Below are positions 28,101-39,300 of a stretch of DNA of 64,000 nucleotides, in pieces (the stretch's first letter is position 1; every line of letters starts with the position of its first letter). This stretch comes from a virus. The stretch is taken from IMG/VR virus record IMGVR_UViG_3300032093_000099, positions 1 to 64,000 of that record, one strand, 5' to 3'. The notes beneath the pieces were generated by a model. It was not told the DNA's origin. It searched no databases and saw nothing but the letters and a program-made list of their open reading frames with translations. The translations under genes were made by a program, and so were the position numbers.

Positions 28101-28764
28101 CGTATCATCATTCTTACACTCTGCCTACTTTAATGTACCAGCACCTGCTAAGCTTACTTCAAACAATCCTCTTCAGCTATGTTACAAAGAGGACACTTTA
28201 AATGTAACAGGTTCTGCTCCTTTCCCAGCAACATACACACCCACATCAATCAATGAGCTCCCGAACAAATTTGGTTTCGTTGAAGACGATCGTTACCTAG
28301 TAGGCTCACAGACAGTAGGTTCTTATTTATATCTTGGTCCTGCCCAGTTCAACCAACTTTTAGTGAACGGCGTAGACGCAAGAGCATTCAAAGCTATCGA
28401 GCCAGGATCTGACAACGCTATCGTAATACCGATTGTGTTCCAATACAGAATGACAGATTACTTCGGCCCTTGGATATCTTCTACGATTACAAGCGCAGCC
28501 GCGGGAGGCCTTGGTATTGTCGGGGGTTACGATCCTCAACGAGTAGGAACTTTAAGAAATCTAACTTACACTAAGAAAATAGGTATTGATGTCTACCAAC
28601 AAGACGAGCCTATCTTTGCTTTTGACATACAAGTAAGCGCGACTTACAAGAAAGACAGCATCGCTCAGCTAGACTCACTATCTGTTCCTGAGGTTGCACA
28701 GAAAGTTGAGAACATATCTTTCACTAAAACAAGTGTTCGAACTCTACAAAACTCTACCGCATAA
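25150..28764 (+). CDS. Large virion/fibre protein with several coiled coils
   Basis: A 1204-residue protein. A short coiled coil at about 5-45 (Gln/Leu-rich, 'LETLQQLQQATVSVAE') is followed by a β region, a long Lys/Glu-rich coiled coil at about 413-485 ('EITELEKSIDRKKEEINSKK') and a third at about 708-733 ('LNELQLRIEDLENRLNNV'). The C-terminal 450 residues are Gly/Tyr/Pro-rich β. Alternating stalks and globular parts suggest a segmented trimeric fibre. No enzymatic motif is visible. It has 15-17 base gaps to its neighbours and no separate promoter. Confidence 0.6.
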   Translation: MAETNNSLSTVLADFVRLQNNSLETLQQLQQATVSVAETVQIVVKEDDGTTSSYSIPSFGYLKSSIDRIDNTIAKMLGFDGSDAYIRQPDGTFKKIYQSKTPVNPKPIGEVTVPSTFISENNWFFENLMSPALKVSFDVTRYVPQQESKIYVKRMILNISNQSQLEFFQNNVQGKNNLDYVKFLVDLQKQGITYFLDEGAIDMPLSVVRYTGNFLPVNYEDRTYTNADGTTSTKRFYLFDKLTYTDNLSLAVDGMTLKVGDQLIKGETIYEIVEIDNSTRYIRVSRVSGLEPILIGEPVQFYSETFSPKLANVGIGFNEYTAVFFRTINDEANLLSTTWSPGVGFFTNDLTITLSTGTTTLKSYYQSSVLDFGNYLLSNARNGGISTFDGLVPNAPVLDINNFQVVQINDHKLDQAEIESIRKKQSDKVQIQSEITELEKSIDRKKEEINSKKFNSETDRRAAKNQLDTLIREKTSKSALYASIVADLNSTALAAPAALDTPKYRLRGFFQIPNPVTSTTTGPQNVVQFKTYYRYVRPDGSATDIKQFDYTDPNGSKQRATFSNLNEYVSPLRSKIYDSNTGKYIWATEDITNPDVININQIDIPITKGEKVEFYVVSVSEAGWPNNPILSNPSNTISFEFPNDLITEDEATIALQQASQEKISVDLQAQLAAEGLDEHLSSSFTANERYYAHDADVISSNFYTPDGNVISLYQKLNELQLRIEDLENRLNNVAAPVSIFLVDNQTNTKIPVQNGSSVTLFAGYYADQVAALPSAQQRGAVLTKTYYLYLENDSASPIKMISRFPGGFGQRVPYSGTGSTGGSITVNDPDYNNYRKYDYVPIVNLGIGVDDTNNDNPITTSFYQSGQILGQCVYSRYTDVGLTNPLYGQTGQRSFIPDRGFTGVSVAGATASGVYGATAPWVWDITTAVTPGVTATGNGYLSNFCVHIQHPSLNNLTSTQTMSSLQLPAVSLDTDTGLPQAPEVVSSFLHSAYFNVPAPAKLTSNNPLQLCYKEDTLNVTGSAPFPATYTPTSINELPNKFGFVEDDRYLVGSQTVGSYLYLGPAQFNQLLVNGVDARAFKAIEPGSDNAIVIPIVFQYRMTDYFGPWISSTITSAAAGGLGIVGGYDPQRVGTLRNLTYTKKIGIDVYQQDEPIFAFDIQVSATYKKDSIAQLDSLSVPEVAQKVENISFTKTSVRTLQNSTA

Positions 28765-28779
28765 AACGAATAGGACATA

Positions 28780-31700
28780 ATGACAGGACCTAACTTTTAC
28801 AAAATAGACTTTGAGAGAGAAGTAGTTTTACAAGGAAAATCGTCAACATTCATAACTATCAATAGGAATGACGATGTACTTGGCACAAACGAAAATCTTT
28901 ATGTAATGTTCTATCCAAACACTCGAACATTTGAGAGCGCAGGTGTGTTTGAAATATCACAGACATCCGCAATCGGAGGTGAGTGTGACTTTACATCGCA
29001 GGGATTTATTGATCTTGATCTTTCTTCAGTAAACACACTTTCGCTTAAGAACATAGGCGAAGGTCTGTACGTCAAGAACACCCAAGATTACATGCCGGAC
29101 AGCGAGGGTCCTGTGACAGTCGAAAAAATCGACTATCTTAATACTTCGTCGGGCATTATTACAAAGGTCACTCTTGGTGGACCAACCGGTTCTTCGGAAC
29201 CGTTCGTGGGCGCAACAGGTACCACTGCGACTAAGATATTAAACGTAGGATTCTATTCCGACGTCGATAAAAACAACTGGAAATTCAACACGGTACCTTT
29301 AAGTGAAATGGAGTCCACCTTGTATAGTGTGCCGGGAACGGGTTCAGCAAAAGACTACACAGAGTTTGAAAATCCTTTTGATGGATCAGTGTACGGAGCA
29401 ACAGGCGGAAGCGAAGGTGGTTTTACCGGCACTGGTTTTGTTTCAAGATCTTTAGACGGTTGGAGTTCGTCAAGCATTCTTTCTTCATCGTCTTCCCTAA
29501 AAGAAAACCGAGGAATCACATTTAGAATTGATTACGAAGGCAACCAAGATAGCCATCTAAAGCTGAACATGCTCATCTTTAGATATGATCCTACCGATCC
29601 TGCATATGGCTCTATCTCACAAGCTTTTCCTCTTTTGATTCCGCAAGGAATAACTGGCCCAAACAACCCATTTAGTTACGCTACTGAATTGTTTGGTTTC
29701 AAGTCAGGTTCGACGGGTGGTGATATTTCTGAAAACATAGACTATCAAGAACTACACTTATTTGGTTATACTGATACAACGGTCAGAACAACAAGAACTA
29801 CTTATCAGAACAACATAGAAAACGCAGTTGATCCGATATACGACGATCGTGCTTCATACGGTGTACTTAAGACAAATCCTAAAATCACAGGAAATGTTAA
29901 ATTAACCGTAGATTCCAAAGGGGAATTGACCATGAATTCTTTTGACGCAAATCCTTTGCTTGCTGATTCCAAATACAAAAGATTTCCCGTTAGTCCTGAT
30001 TCTATGTACCAAAGAGACCTGTATAGTTTTTTCAAAAATACTCCAAATGAGCTTATATATGAACTATACCAGGTAGATGATCAATACCAAAACACAAAGA
30101 GAGATTACTATCAACAATATGACAATTTCTATAACTACGGTGTAGAACAATTGGCAAGTAAATTTTACGACGAAGATTTCACATTTCTTGCTCCTCTTTG
30201 GATGAGAAAAGTTCTTCCTGACTATTTTGTGATATTCAGAGCAGATCATCCTGCTTCTCTCGCTTCTTACAACGGCTCTTCTTCTGATGAGCTGTTCAAA
30301 GAAGTGTTCAAAGACGCACGTATCATCAAGACGTTTGATATGCGAGAAACGTCAAAACTTGGTAAGTACATTAGAAAAATTGTAAACGACCCAAGATTTA
30401 TTGAAAGACCTATAGAAGTCAGTTTTGACCAAGATGTTCCTACTACATGGAACGGTATATCTTACAAAGACGGAACTATAACAGGCAAAGGAGAACTTTT
30501 AGGATCATTCTGGTCAGAAGATCGTCCTATCAAAGAATTGGAAGATTTCATAACAAGTGGTTTTGAAAGAAACGGTATCATAAGCACGAACTTAATCAAC
30601 CTGGAATTTCTCTTTGATGATCCAGAAGCTTCTACGTATTCAATCAATAGATACTTTGGCATGTACGTAACAGAAGTACAGCTAGCAGAATTCGAACTTG
30701 CTTCTTCTGTACTAGGAAAGATCCCAGGTCAAACGCCGCCTCCCAAGCCAGGTGTTGACGGAGAACCTTATTCTACGAGAACTTTCGTTCAGTCAAACAC
30801 AGGAGGAATACAGCTACCCATAGAATACTATCATAATACATCATATATCAACAACACATCGATCATTCCATTTTACCAAGGGACTGTCTTAGGTAAGTTT
30901 CCATTGCCAGCAATGGTCGATGATCCTCTTAGAATTTTCTACGTCAAAGATCGTGATGATGTGTTCAAAAGAGTCGTTGCTGAAACCGAAGTAGATTACG
31001 GATTCACTGGTACCACAGAGTACAAGCGCGTTACGCAACTTAAATTATTCGACACGCAAGAAGACATAAGTAAGTATAGCGGTCCTGTGCAAATCATATC
31101 ACAGAGCGATACTACTTTATTGAACGAAGGTCAATCGCAGTTGGTCATACATCTGATAAATCAAGCGAACACTGGAAAAGTCATAGCTGATGAAGAAGTT
31201 CTAGAGATCAGTGTCAAAAATTACAACGATCCTGAAAGAGATTCTGATTATTACTTTCAAGTTTCCGCAGTCAGTGGCACAGCAACAACATTTACATACT
31301 TTCAAGACCAACAAGTAACGGAAGTAGCTTCTTCATTTACTCAGCCCGCGGTCGGAGGAACCGCGAGCGTTTCTTTTGTGAGTACACAGTCATTTACACA
31401 AGATGAAACTCTCTACATTGTCACGGGAGGGTATTACAAAATAGTTTCCGTATCCTCAACGACTTCTGCGATAATTAAGAATCTCGGTAACCCGGAAAAC
31501 ACCGCGGCAGGCAACACAGTGTCAAGCTCAGCGCTGGTCGGATCTTTCCCAACCGGGATGGCCAAGTATACATACACTGCACTTGGGTATAAGTTAGACA
31601 TCGATAACAATGTATCTTTGGATCTTGAGCAAGGCTATTCAGGAAGCAGTTCCAACTATGCTTTACTTGATTCTTACAGAGCAATCATAACATACCCAGA

Positions 31701-34700
31701 ATTTAATCTGTCTGTATTGAATGGCACGAATGGTATCGACATTGATATAAAATCGCAATATACGCAATACAGGTGGAGAATGACCGCAAATCCTCTAGGA
31801 CTTTTGAAAGGCAAGGCTTGGTCTTTTCCTGTCGAAGATCCTAACGGATACGACTATATTTCTAACTTTAGCAACGAAGGTACCATCAAGGATGTAGTAG
31901 TCGCAATATCGAGTTGCATAAACTCGTTTGCGAACTCACCAGTAATTGCAACGCCAGACGGTGAAAAAATAGTACTTAAGTCAAAACTTAAACCTCTGGA
32001 CGGAAACACAATCGAGTTTTCGCGCTACATGGTCGATAGCAAAAGTTACATTAAGAACATCGGTTTTTACGAAGATGGAAATGCAATCGTCGACAAAAGC
32101 ATAAAGACTGTTGACATAGCTTCATACACATCTAGCGATGAATTGGATCTTACAATAACCAAAACTTCTGATGTCTTTGCCAAAACCAATTTCTTGGTTA
32201 AGATTCTAAAGACCAGCGGAGGAACAAACGTAATCATAAGATCCGGCATTGATGCCTCGTCAGCCTACACAGCTGAAAATACCGGAACTTATCAATCCTT
32301 TTTTACAACGAATAGCGTTTTCTCCGATTCCTCTATTCCTTTCACAGTCGGTCTGGACTCTGTGACAAGCGGGACCTATCAGAATTTTGTGATTGAATTG
32401 ACTATAGGAGGAGTAGTATCACAAAAACTGATTGGAGGGACCGCACGAAAAAGAGCAAGGGCAAAAATATCAACAGCAGACGGCGAAAGATACTATCAAG
32501 ACAGGCGTATCAACGTATCATCAACTCTTTTGACTGGAAGTTCTTCAGTGACAGTATCCGCCGTAGAAGGAATTTACGTAGGAGCACCGGTAGGCGGAGA
32601 AGGTATTCCATCAGGCACAAAAGTTTTGCAAGTATCAGATACTACGAATGTGATCGTGATTAGCAATTCTGCTACATCATCGGGCAATTTCACGCTAAAC
32701 TTTGGTGAACTATCAATTCTAAACTCTTCATCTTTCTTACAGCAATGGTTCCAAACAGCAAAAAGTCAATTCTCAAGGCTACAACCTTGGAACGTCCAAG
32801 GCAAGTATGTGTATTCGCTGCCTTACTTAGAAGAACCTGTAGTTGATGCTAAGAACCTGGTATCTTCTTACAAAGATTCAGCATCTTATACAATCATTGA
32901 GATTGAAAATGATAACCAAGAATTTTATCTGTCTGATGAAAATCGAATAGTTGCGTACCGTATGTTCAGACCAACTTTTGGTATGTTCTCAATGTTTCCT
33001 ATCAAAGAGTTTGATTTCGACTATTTCTTATCCGACTACTCATATTCCCCGGTTCTTGAAACTTTTCGTTACTTTTTCGACGAGACAATCCAACAAGGAG
33101 AATACGTAGAGCTACCTACTGACGAAAACTTTGTTGTGGTTCCACAAATAACTGATCCAGCAGACAGCACAGGTGAAAGCAAGCTAAGCTGGACCGGTAC
33201 TTACCAGTTCAACTTAGAAGGATACAACGAGCAATCGCAGACATGGAACACATTGTCCGAGGCACTGATCACTTCTACTTCATCGACAGCCGGTTTTGTG
33301 ATCAACACATACACACCTTTTTATAGGTACGATGAATACGAACATCCGCAAAGATACGATGATGACAGTTCTTACCTAATACGTGGTACTGGGTATAGAA
33401 ACTTTGAAAGATCCCTCATCACATCCAAAGATAACAACAAAGTTGTTTCTGCTATCGATGTTAAGAAATTTAGATTGAAGTATGTTGGTGGTACAGTAGG
33501 TGCTACGGCACTTCCTTACTTAAATGTTCAAAAGTCTGACTTCTCTCAAGACCAAGACATTCGTGAATTCGGAGGTTTCGTTGGTCTTACCGACATTCTA
33601 AACCAAAATGATCAACAAGAAATTGCTATCTTGAAGGACAACGGAAAGTACGTTGAGTCGTACTTACGTCAACAGCTTCAGAGTGAATATGATCGTTTGC
33701 GCGAAAACTTTACGAAAGAATTTTCCACATTTTCAAGAGTGGTTCCTTACGTAAACAAATGGGTACAAGAAGGAACAGACGCAAGAGACAACTACTATCG
33801 TCTTAATACATCAAGAGCTTTTGGGATAACAAACTTTTCCCCTGACGATAGCGTAGACTTTGCCGAACCTATTATCTTATCACACGAATTTCCGTACCTT
33901 GATACGGTTCCCAAAGACTATCCTGAAAGCAATGTAGGATCTTCGAGATCTTATATGTTTGCTAAACTATCTGACATTGCATCCAGCGGAAAGTCTTGGT
34001 ACGAACTTATCACCACAGACAATTCTAATGATTGGTTCTTAAAATACTTCGCAGTAGGATATCCTACCGAACTCGACTACTATGGTACCGCAATTCCTAA
34101 ACCTCGAGAAGAACGCTTTACGTTCTATACATTCAATCCTGGCCTAACAAGAGCACAGACACTGTTTAGAGGCGTAAAACTACAAGTGGTTGATATCGAT
34201 GATACTAAACAAGATCTACCAGAGATACCTTCTTCAACCAAATATGATCAGTATAAGTTTGCGGCAATTCAAAGAACAATTCCTTACAATTTTTATGAGT
34301 CTGAGTCTCCTATCGAAATAGAAGTAATCAAGAACGAAAAGTACAAGTCAATCTTACTAATAATAACAAGAAGGACTTATGATTACCGCATTCAGTCTGG
34401 TTTAAGCGACTACACATTTAGCTATGCAGCCATCGACAACTTAAAGAATAACGATCAGCAGCAGTACAAGTTTGATTCGGCAACTACCGGCATTACCGAG
34501 TTGCTAACATTCGCTCCTTATGGATCAACCGGCACTTCTTATACGGATCAAACAACATACAGACCAAGACAAGCGTTCTTTGGAGGAGGCTATCTCAAAG
34601 AAGGAGACCCTAAACTTAGTGGCGCGATTGATACAGCAACCAATTTGCCATCGTACAATTCTGGTTCAAAGTACGTAAACTTTAATTTCGTACCAGCTGA

Positions 34701-36267
34701 CAGTTTCTTCCCATTCGTGGCATCTGACGAGATCAATCCATTCGTCGAAAAGTATCCAATAGGTAATACTTCAACAACGTATCCTTTCTTATATGACTTT
34801 AACAGCACTTACATAATTCCTAAATCTTTCAACAAAGAAAGTTTTCTAAATAAGATTCTATCGACCGGCTTTAACGATGCAAATTCCACTTATTACGTTT
34901 ATGACTTCACAGACACAAGAGCCGCTAGTGATTCGATTTTGATAGACAGTGCTGGATTCTCTTCTCCTTCTAGGTATCAGTACTTCAGAAACACAACAGG
35001 CGCCGTAAACACAAACGAAGGTCTTTACACATTCACATATCCACAAGGCGCGTATCCTTTCTTGACTCTTGAGTCTTTTAATATAGGAGGTGGGGTGAAT
35101 TTCTACGAAAATTCTAAGAACCTCTTTACTTTCTCTAACATTAAGAAAAACATAAACTCAGACAATGGTCTGGTCAAATACTATGAAGTAACTGACTTAG
35201 GAAAAGTTACTACACAAGATTTCAAATTGCGAATAATAGCAGCAGATCAAATCAAAAAGACCGGTGTTTTGAATTACACCGTGGACCAAGATCGCCCGCC
35301 GGAGTATGCAAACACACCGGTTATTGGTTATGACCTCGTGAACACAAATCAAAACGAATTGGTAATTCGTCACCGTGGGTATTATGAACCAAAAGCAATG
35401 GACATAATATCTTATTGGGTCAGAGAAGACGAAGAAGTTACTCGTCACTTTGCCAAAGATTTCATACTGTCAAACACAAGGATCAGTAGTCTTCCAAACT
35501 ATTCCGGTGTCATCAGGAATTACGGCATCAACAAAGTAGCTGCACAAGAAATCTTAAAGATAGTCGAAGGCTCCGCTTACAAAAGTGTGTATGAATTTAT
35601 TCACGAGATTGCCATTGACCGCAAAGATGTTCAAGTTCTAAACAGCACATGGGATGCTGGTTACTTTAGAAGATATACTGACCTGGACATTTATGAAAAC
35701 ATAGACGGATACGTCGAGACAAAAGAATTTAAGTCTTTCCTGGGATCTAAAGCAATGACGGTTCCTAAGTCTCTTGATGTACAAACGTTTACTGCAGAAG
35801 AAGCCAAGTTTGAAGTCTCTGAGCCTTCACAGAGTAACGGTCTAGTACCGCAGGTGAGTAGCACAAGACCTACGTTGACTGTTAATCTTACACTTGGCGA
35901 AAGACTTGTCAGGTTCTTAAAAGAGGGTATAGACAATTCTTCAAGCGATGAGTTTTCGTGGATGAATGATACATTAGGTCTTAATCTTACAGTAAGTGAA
36001 CTCGACACTTTGAAAGATTCTTATATCAGGGAAAACATATTACCTCTTTACGAAGTATCCGATGTGATTCTTTACGCAGTGCAGAAAGACGGAATACCTA
36101 TCTTCGTAAGCAACATAGATGAAGCGCAAAAATCAGCGGCCGGATATAGACAAGACAAAGATTGTGAAGTTTCCAAAAATTCTAATTTTGACTTTTTGGT
36201 CAGAAAAACACTAGATACAAAGAAATCGTACGGTTACACTGTGTCCGTCACATTCAAAAGGATCTAA
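28780..36267 (+). CDS. Giant virion structural protein (2495 aa)
   Basis: The longest gene in the window, encoding 2495 residues. It is mostly β-predicted, rich in Tyr, Ser, Thr, Asp and Asn, with no signal peptide, membrane helix or catalytic motif that I can see. Several segments contain Gly/Thr-rich turns ('GGPTGSSEPFVGATGTTATK' near residue 145) resembling fibre linkers. The gene lies in the run of fibre-like genes, 15 bases after the previous one. Its stop is immediately followed by an AGATATATAG box. It is likely a long tail fibre or a large baseplate-attached adhesin. Confidence 0.6.
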   Translation: MTGPNFYKIDFEREVVLQGKSSTFITINRNDDVLGTNENLYVMFYPNTRTFESAGVFEISQTSAIGGECDFTSQGFIDLDLSSVNTLSLKNIGEGLYVKNTQDYMPDSEGPVTVEKIDYLNTSSGIITKVTLGGPTGSSEPFVGATGTTATKILNVGFYSDVDKNNWKFNTVPLSEMESTLYSVPGTGSAKDYTEFENPFDGSVYGATGGSEGGFTGTGFVSRSLDGWSSSSILSSSSSLKENRGITFRIDYEGNQDSHLKLNMLIFRYDPTDPAYGSISQAFPLLIPQGITGPNNPFSYATELFGFKSGSTGGDISENIDYQELHLFGYTDTTVRTTRTTYQNNIENAVDPIYDDRASYGVLKTNPKITGNVKLTVDSKGELTMNSFDANPLLADSKYKRFPVSPDSMYQRDLYSFFKNTPNELIYELYQVDDQYQNTKRDYYQQYDNFYNYGVEQLASKFYDEDFTFLAPLWMRKVLPDYFVIFRADHPASLASYNGSSSDELFKEVFKDARIIKTFDMRETSKLGKYIRKIVNDPRFIERPIEVSFDQDVPTTWNGISYKDGTITGKGELLGSFWSEDRPIKELEDFITSGFERNGIISTNLINLEFLFDDPEASTYSINRYFGMYVTEVQLAEFELASSVLGKIPGQTPPPKPGVDGEPYSTRTFVQSNTGGIQLPIEYYHNTSYINNTSIIPFYQGTVLGKFPLPAMVDDPLRIFYVKDRDDVFKRVVAETEVDYGFTGTTEYKRVTQLKLFDTQEDISKYSGPVQIISQSDTTLLNEGQSQLVIHLINQANTGKVIADEEVLEISVKNYNDPERDSDYYFQVSAVSGTATTFTYFQDQQVTEVASSFTQPAVGGTASVSFVSTQSFTQDETLYIVTGGYYKIVSVSSTTSAIIKNLGNPENTAAGNTVSSSALVGSFPTGMAKYTYTALGYKLDIDNNVSLDLEQGYSGSSSNYALLDSYRAIITYPEFNLSVLNGTNGIDIDIKSQYTQYRWRMTANPLGLLKGKAWSFPVEDPNGYDYISNFSNEGTIKDVVVAISSCINSFANSPVIATPDGEKIVLKSKLKPLDGNTIEFSRYMVDSKSYIKNIGFYEDGNAIVDKSIKTVDIASYTSSDELDLTITKTSDVFAKTNFLVKILKTSGGTNVIIRSGIDASSAYTAENTGTYQSFFTTNSVFSDSSIPFTVGLDSVTSGTYQNFVIELTIGGVVSQKLIGGTARKRARAKISTADGERYYQDRRINVSSTLLTGSSSVTVSAVEGIYVGAPVGGEGIPSGTKVLQVSDTTNVIVISNSATSSGNFTLNFGELSILNSSSFLQQWFQTAKSQFSRLQPWNVQGKYVYSLPYLEEPVVDAKNLVSSYKDSASYTIIEIENDNQEFYLSDENRIVAYRMFRPTFGMFSMFPIKEFDFDYFLSDYSYSPVLETFRYFFDETIQQGEYVELPTDENFVVVPQITDPADSTGESKLSWTGTYQFNLEGYNEQSQTWNTLSEALITSTSSTAGFVINTYTPFYRYDEYEHPQRYDDDSSYLIRGTGYRNFERSLITSKDNNKVVSAIDVKKFRLKYVGGTVGATALPYLNVQKSDFSQDQDIREFGGFVGLTDILNQNDQQEIAILKDNGKYVESYLRQQLQSEYDRLRENFTKEFSTFSRVVPYVNKWVQEGTDARDNYYRLNTSRAFGITNFSPDDSVDFAEPIILSHEFPYLDTVPKDYPESNVGSSRSYMFAKLSDIASSGKSWYELITTDNSNDWFLKYFAVGYPTELDYYGTAIPKPREERFTFYTFNPGLTRAQTLFRGVKLQVVDIDDTKQDLPEIPSSTKYDQYKFAAIQRTIPYNFYESESPIEIEVIKNEKYKSILLIITRRTYDYRIQSGLSDYTFSYAAIDNLKNNDQQQYKFDSATTGITELLTFAPYGSTGTSYTDQTTYRPRQAFFGGGYLKEGDPKLSGAIDTATNLPSYNSGSKYVNFNFVPADSFFPFVASDEINPFVEKYPIGNTSTTYPFLYDFNSTYIIPKSFNKESFLNKILSTGFNDANSTYYVYDFTDTRAASDSILIDSAGFSSPSRYQYFRNTTGAVNTNEGLYTFTYPQGAYPFLTLESFNIGGGVNFYENSKNLFTFSNIKKNINSDNGLVKYYEVTDLGKVTTQDFKLRIIAADQIKKTGVLNYTVDQDRPPEYANTPVIGYDLVNTNQNELVIRHRGYYEPKAMDIISYWVREDEEVTRHFAKDFILSNTRISSLPNYSGVIRNYGINKVAAQEILKIVEGSAYKSVYEFIHEIAIDRKDVQVLNSTWDAGYFRRYTDLDIYENIDGYVETKEFKSFLGSKAMTVPKSLDVQTFTAEEAKFEVSEPSQSNGLVPQVSSTRPTLTVNLTLGERLVRFLKEGIDNSSSDEFSWMNDTLGLNLTVSELDTLKDSYIRENILPLYEVSDVILYAVQKDGIPIFVSNIDEAQKSAAGYRQDKDCEVSKNSNFDFLVRKTLDTKKSYGYTVSVTFKRI

Positions 36268-36276
36268 GATATATAG
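36267..36276 (+). promoter_or_regulatory. AGATATATAG box, candidate late promoter
   Basis: It begins at the last base of the TAA of the 2495-aa gene and lies 24 bases before the ATG at 36301. Together with the next 11 bases (AAAAAAGGCAG) it is identical to 22068-22088. It probably restarts transcription of the distal fibre gene. Confidence 0.55.
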
Positions 36277-36300
36277 AAAAAAGGCAGTAAAATACCAAAG

Positions 36301-39300
36301 ATGCTAACACTACAGAACTTACTTGAAAGCGATAGTCTATCGACAATCATTGCCAAGTTAAACAATAACTTTCAAGTTATTTCACTATCAGGCGGAGGTC
36401 CTCAGGGAATACGCGGTGATCAAGGCATACCCGGACTTCCGGGTCGTATTGGAGCGACAGGACCATCAGGAGCAGTCGGACCAACGGGTCTAAGCGCATA
36501 CATGATTCCGTTTGCAACGGGAACGAGCGGAACTACAGGTCCTTCTACCATCGCAGGACCTTGGCCAGTAGCATCTTTAGGATATCTAGAAAGTACGATT
36601 GGAACTGGAACAACGGGTGACATATACATCGATCACTTTAATCGTGGATATTGGATGTACTTGTCAGCCGCAGACGGTACAGGTCAATACTCAGACGTAG
36701 GACCTTCATACCCTCCTACCGGCACAGGTTATTTTGGCGGGGCTGGATGGTATTTCTATCCACAGCAAGAAGAACAAAATCTTACGGATGTTTGGACATA
36801 TGATTATTCCACTTATCTTACTTCGCCTCCGTACGAGACTGGCCCTTTTGACGAGTCTTCATCGCCTCTCAAAATACCTAATGCCAGGTTCAACAGTAAA
36901 TACGGAACAATATGGGTCTCTGCAGGAAACTCGGGTTCGACTGGGTCCAAAGAATATGAAACTTCATCAATCGAAAGTTGGGGACAAGACTATGGTAATC
37001 CTGCTCTTCCTTACCCACAACCGGGAAGGTGGAACGCTGGTGTTGATCGCTTGATGTTCAAATTTAGTTTGGATTCACTGCCGTATCACAGTATTGTAAA
37101 TGCTAGAGGAGTTACTGGCCTAAACACACAAGCAAATACAGAGAACACATCTTATCCAGAAGTTGGCATCATTCCTATCGCAGGCGATGGCTACTGGGTA
37201 AAACCTATCTATGATACTCCTCTTGACGACTACACACCTCTTTTCTTTTGGTCAGAACTTCGCCCGACCAGTGGAGTAGGTGATGAAAGATACAGTACTC
37301 TTGGACTTTATCAATACACAGCAACCCTGGCAACTCCTTACGGCGGCGGTGCCGGTGTTACTGCTGGATCAACCGCAGGATCGATATTTCCACTTGACAC
37401 TAAGTCACTGTTCGTTTTATCAACAAGACTTGCCCCTACGCCTGAAGACTATGATCAGATGGCAGGCGGCGCTGGCATAACAAACCAAAGAACGATCAAC
37501 TTAGCCGAACTTGTGCTTGACGTCAAGTCTCTGACCACGTCAAATCAGGTAGTCTGCGCTCTGCCTCAGGATCTTGTTCTTTCTTCTGACTATGTCAACA
37601 CAGGCGACAATACATACCGTGAAGCATCAGGTTCTTATCCGAACCGAGTCTTTCAAGGATTCATATCAGCAGCAAACGGCAAGAACGTAGGAGGAAACAT
37701 CACTCTGGCCAACTACCTAGATTTTGGTGCAGGTGTTGGAACCGAAGGTACTTTCCCTGACATGCCTCTAAACGGAAACCAAACAAGAAGAAGTTGGTAC
37801 GGTTCTGGCTTTAGGTTTGATGATGTATCAACATGGTCACAAAACTCTTCAGATCCTCTTTCCGAAGGATATGCAAGATTGGCGGGTATGACAGAACGCG
37901 GTAAGAAAACTTGGAACACATCAAACGACGATACATACTTCTTGAGTGAACTCATACTCTATGCTTCTCAGTTTAAGATAGACGGAGCAGTCGCAGGAAC
38001 TGGTCACAACATATCAAGCCAAGATCTAAACTCTGCAACCAACCAACAAAGAAGCTTGCCCGTCTTGTATGTTTCTCCTTTCAGAAACATCGGTATTGGG
38101 ACATTCACTCAAGACGACACTGGTGTTTGGGAGCCTCTTGCGAAATTACATTCGCACGTCAATCCAAAAGGCCTCACTGCATCGATAAATGACCCATCGA
38201 ACATATGGTTCTCACTGGGCGCTTCTCTTACAGATCCGCTTAACGTCAACAATGAAGTTTCAAAAGCGGCTCTGTTTAGTTCATCGACCACAGGCACGAA
38301 CAACCAAGGGTTTATCGACATATACTTAGGTAGAGTCGTTGAACCTACATATGAAAGCGCCAATCCGTATTCTAGCGGAAGTACTCCTGTTTCTTCGCCT
38401 ACTTCTGAAATGCACATTGCATTTCGTAGAGAAGGATGGTACAATAGCAATCTTGATTCTTTAAGAATCGGAGTATCGCCTGCGACTGGAACCAACATAG
38501 GTTCTGGCCTAACTGCTTACAGAAATGAATTCCAACTGGCTTTGCATCCTCTAAACAATGAAGCCAATGATTCAAGCAACACTGGAACAGCAATAACAGG
38601 CTTTGGTGTTCATAACCTTTGGCCACGTACTCGTTTCCACGCATTCGGAAAAAACAAATACAACGAAGCTGATCGCGGAGAAACCGACAACGATACAATC
38701 TATCCTGGGTTTGCGTATGCTGCACAAGGAAGCATAGGAAGTTCTTACCCTTACTATCAAGCAAGTTATCGCTCTAACACGCAAGTTATTACCGACTTTA
38801 TCGGCGATTCTTATCTTTATCCAGCAGGTATTCTTGAGTATGCTTACACATCTCTGGGCGGTTCACCAACCGCAGGTGTAGGTACCGCAAGTCTTGGTCT
38901 TTACTCAACCAACTCTGCAAACTATCCAACTCGCGAAAAGATCTCTCCGACACGACACATCATACCTTACGGCAACACTGGAAGTAACGGTGCTCTTTAC
39001 GCTGCTTACTATAGCGATGACTTGACCGGCATAACAGCATCAACTGGAGCATTCAATGGAGCTCATAGACACGGTGGAACAGGTGCTGCTGCTTTTAAAC
39101 CGGTTCACTACCAAGGTTTCAACCTGTTCAGAGACTTAATGAACAAAGGAGACGACAAAGATTCTACTACTACATGGATCGCAGGTACCGACGGTGGCAG
39201 AGAAAACGGTGGTTCGGCAATTCTTACGAATGCTGAAGGTGACTTTGCAATATCATCGATCAAATCAGGAAGAAGCGGAGGTGATTCATACGCATATTGG

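Noticed and set aside
28780-36267. Many minus-strand open frames of 60-130 codons across the large genes
   Set aside because: They lie antisense to long, clearly coding frames, lack leaders and have no recognisable protein features.
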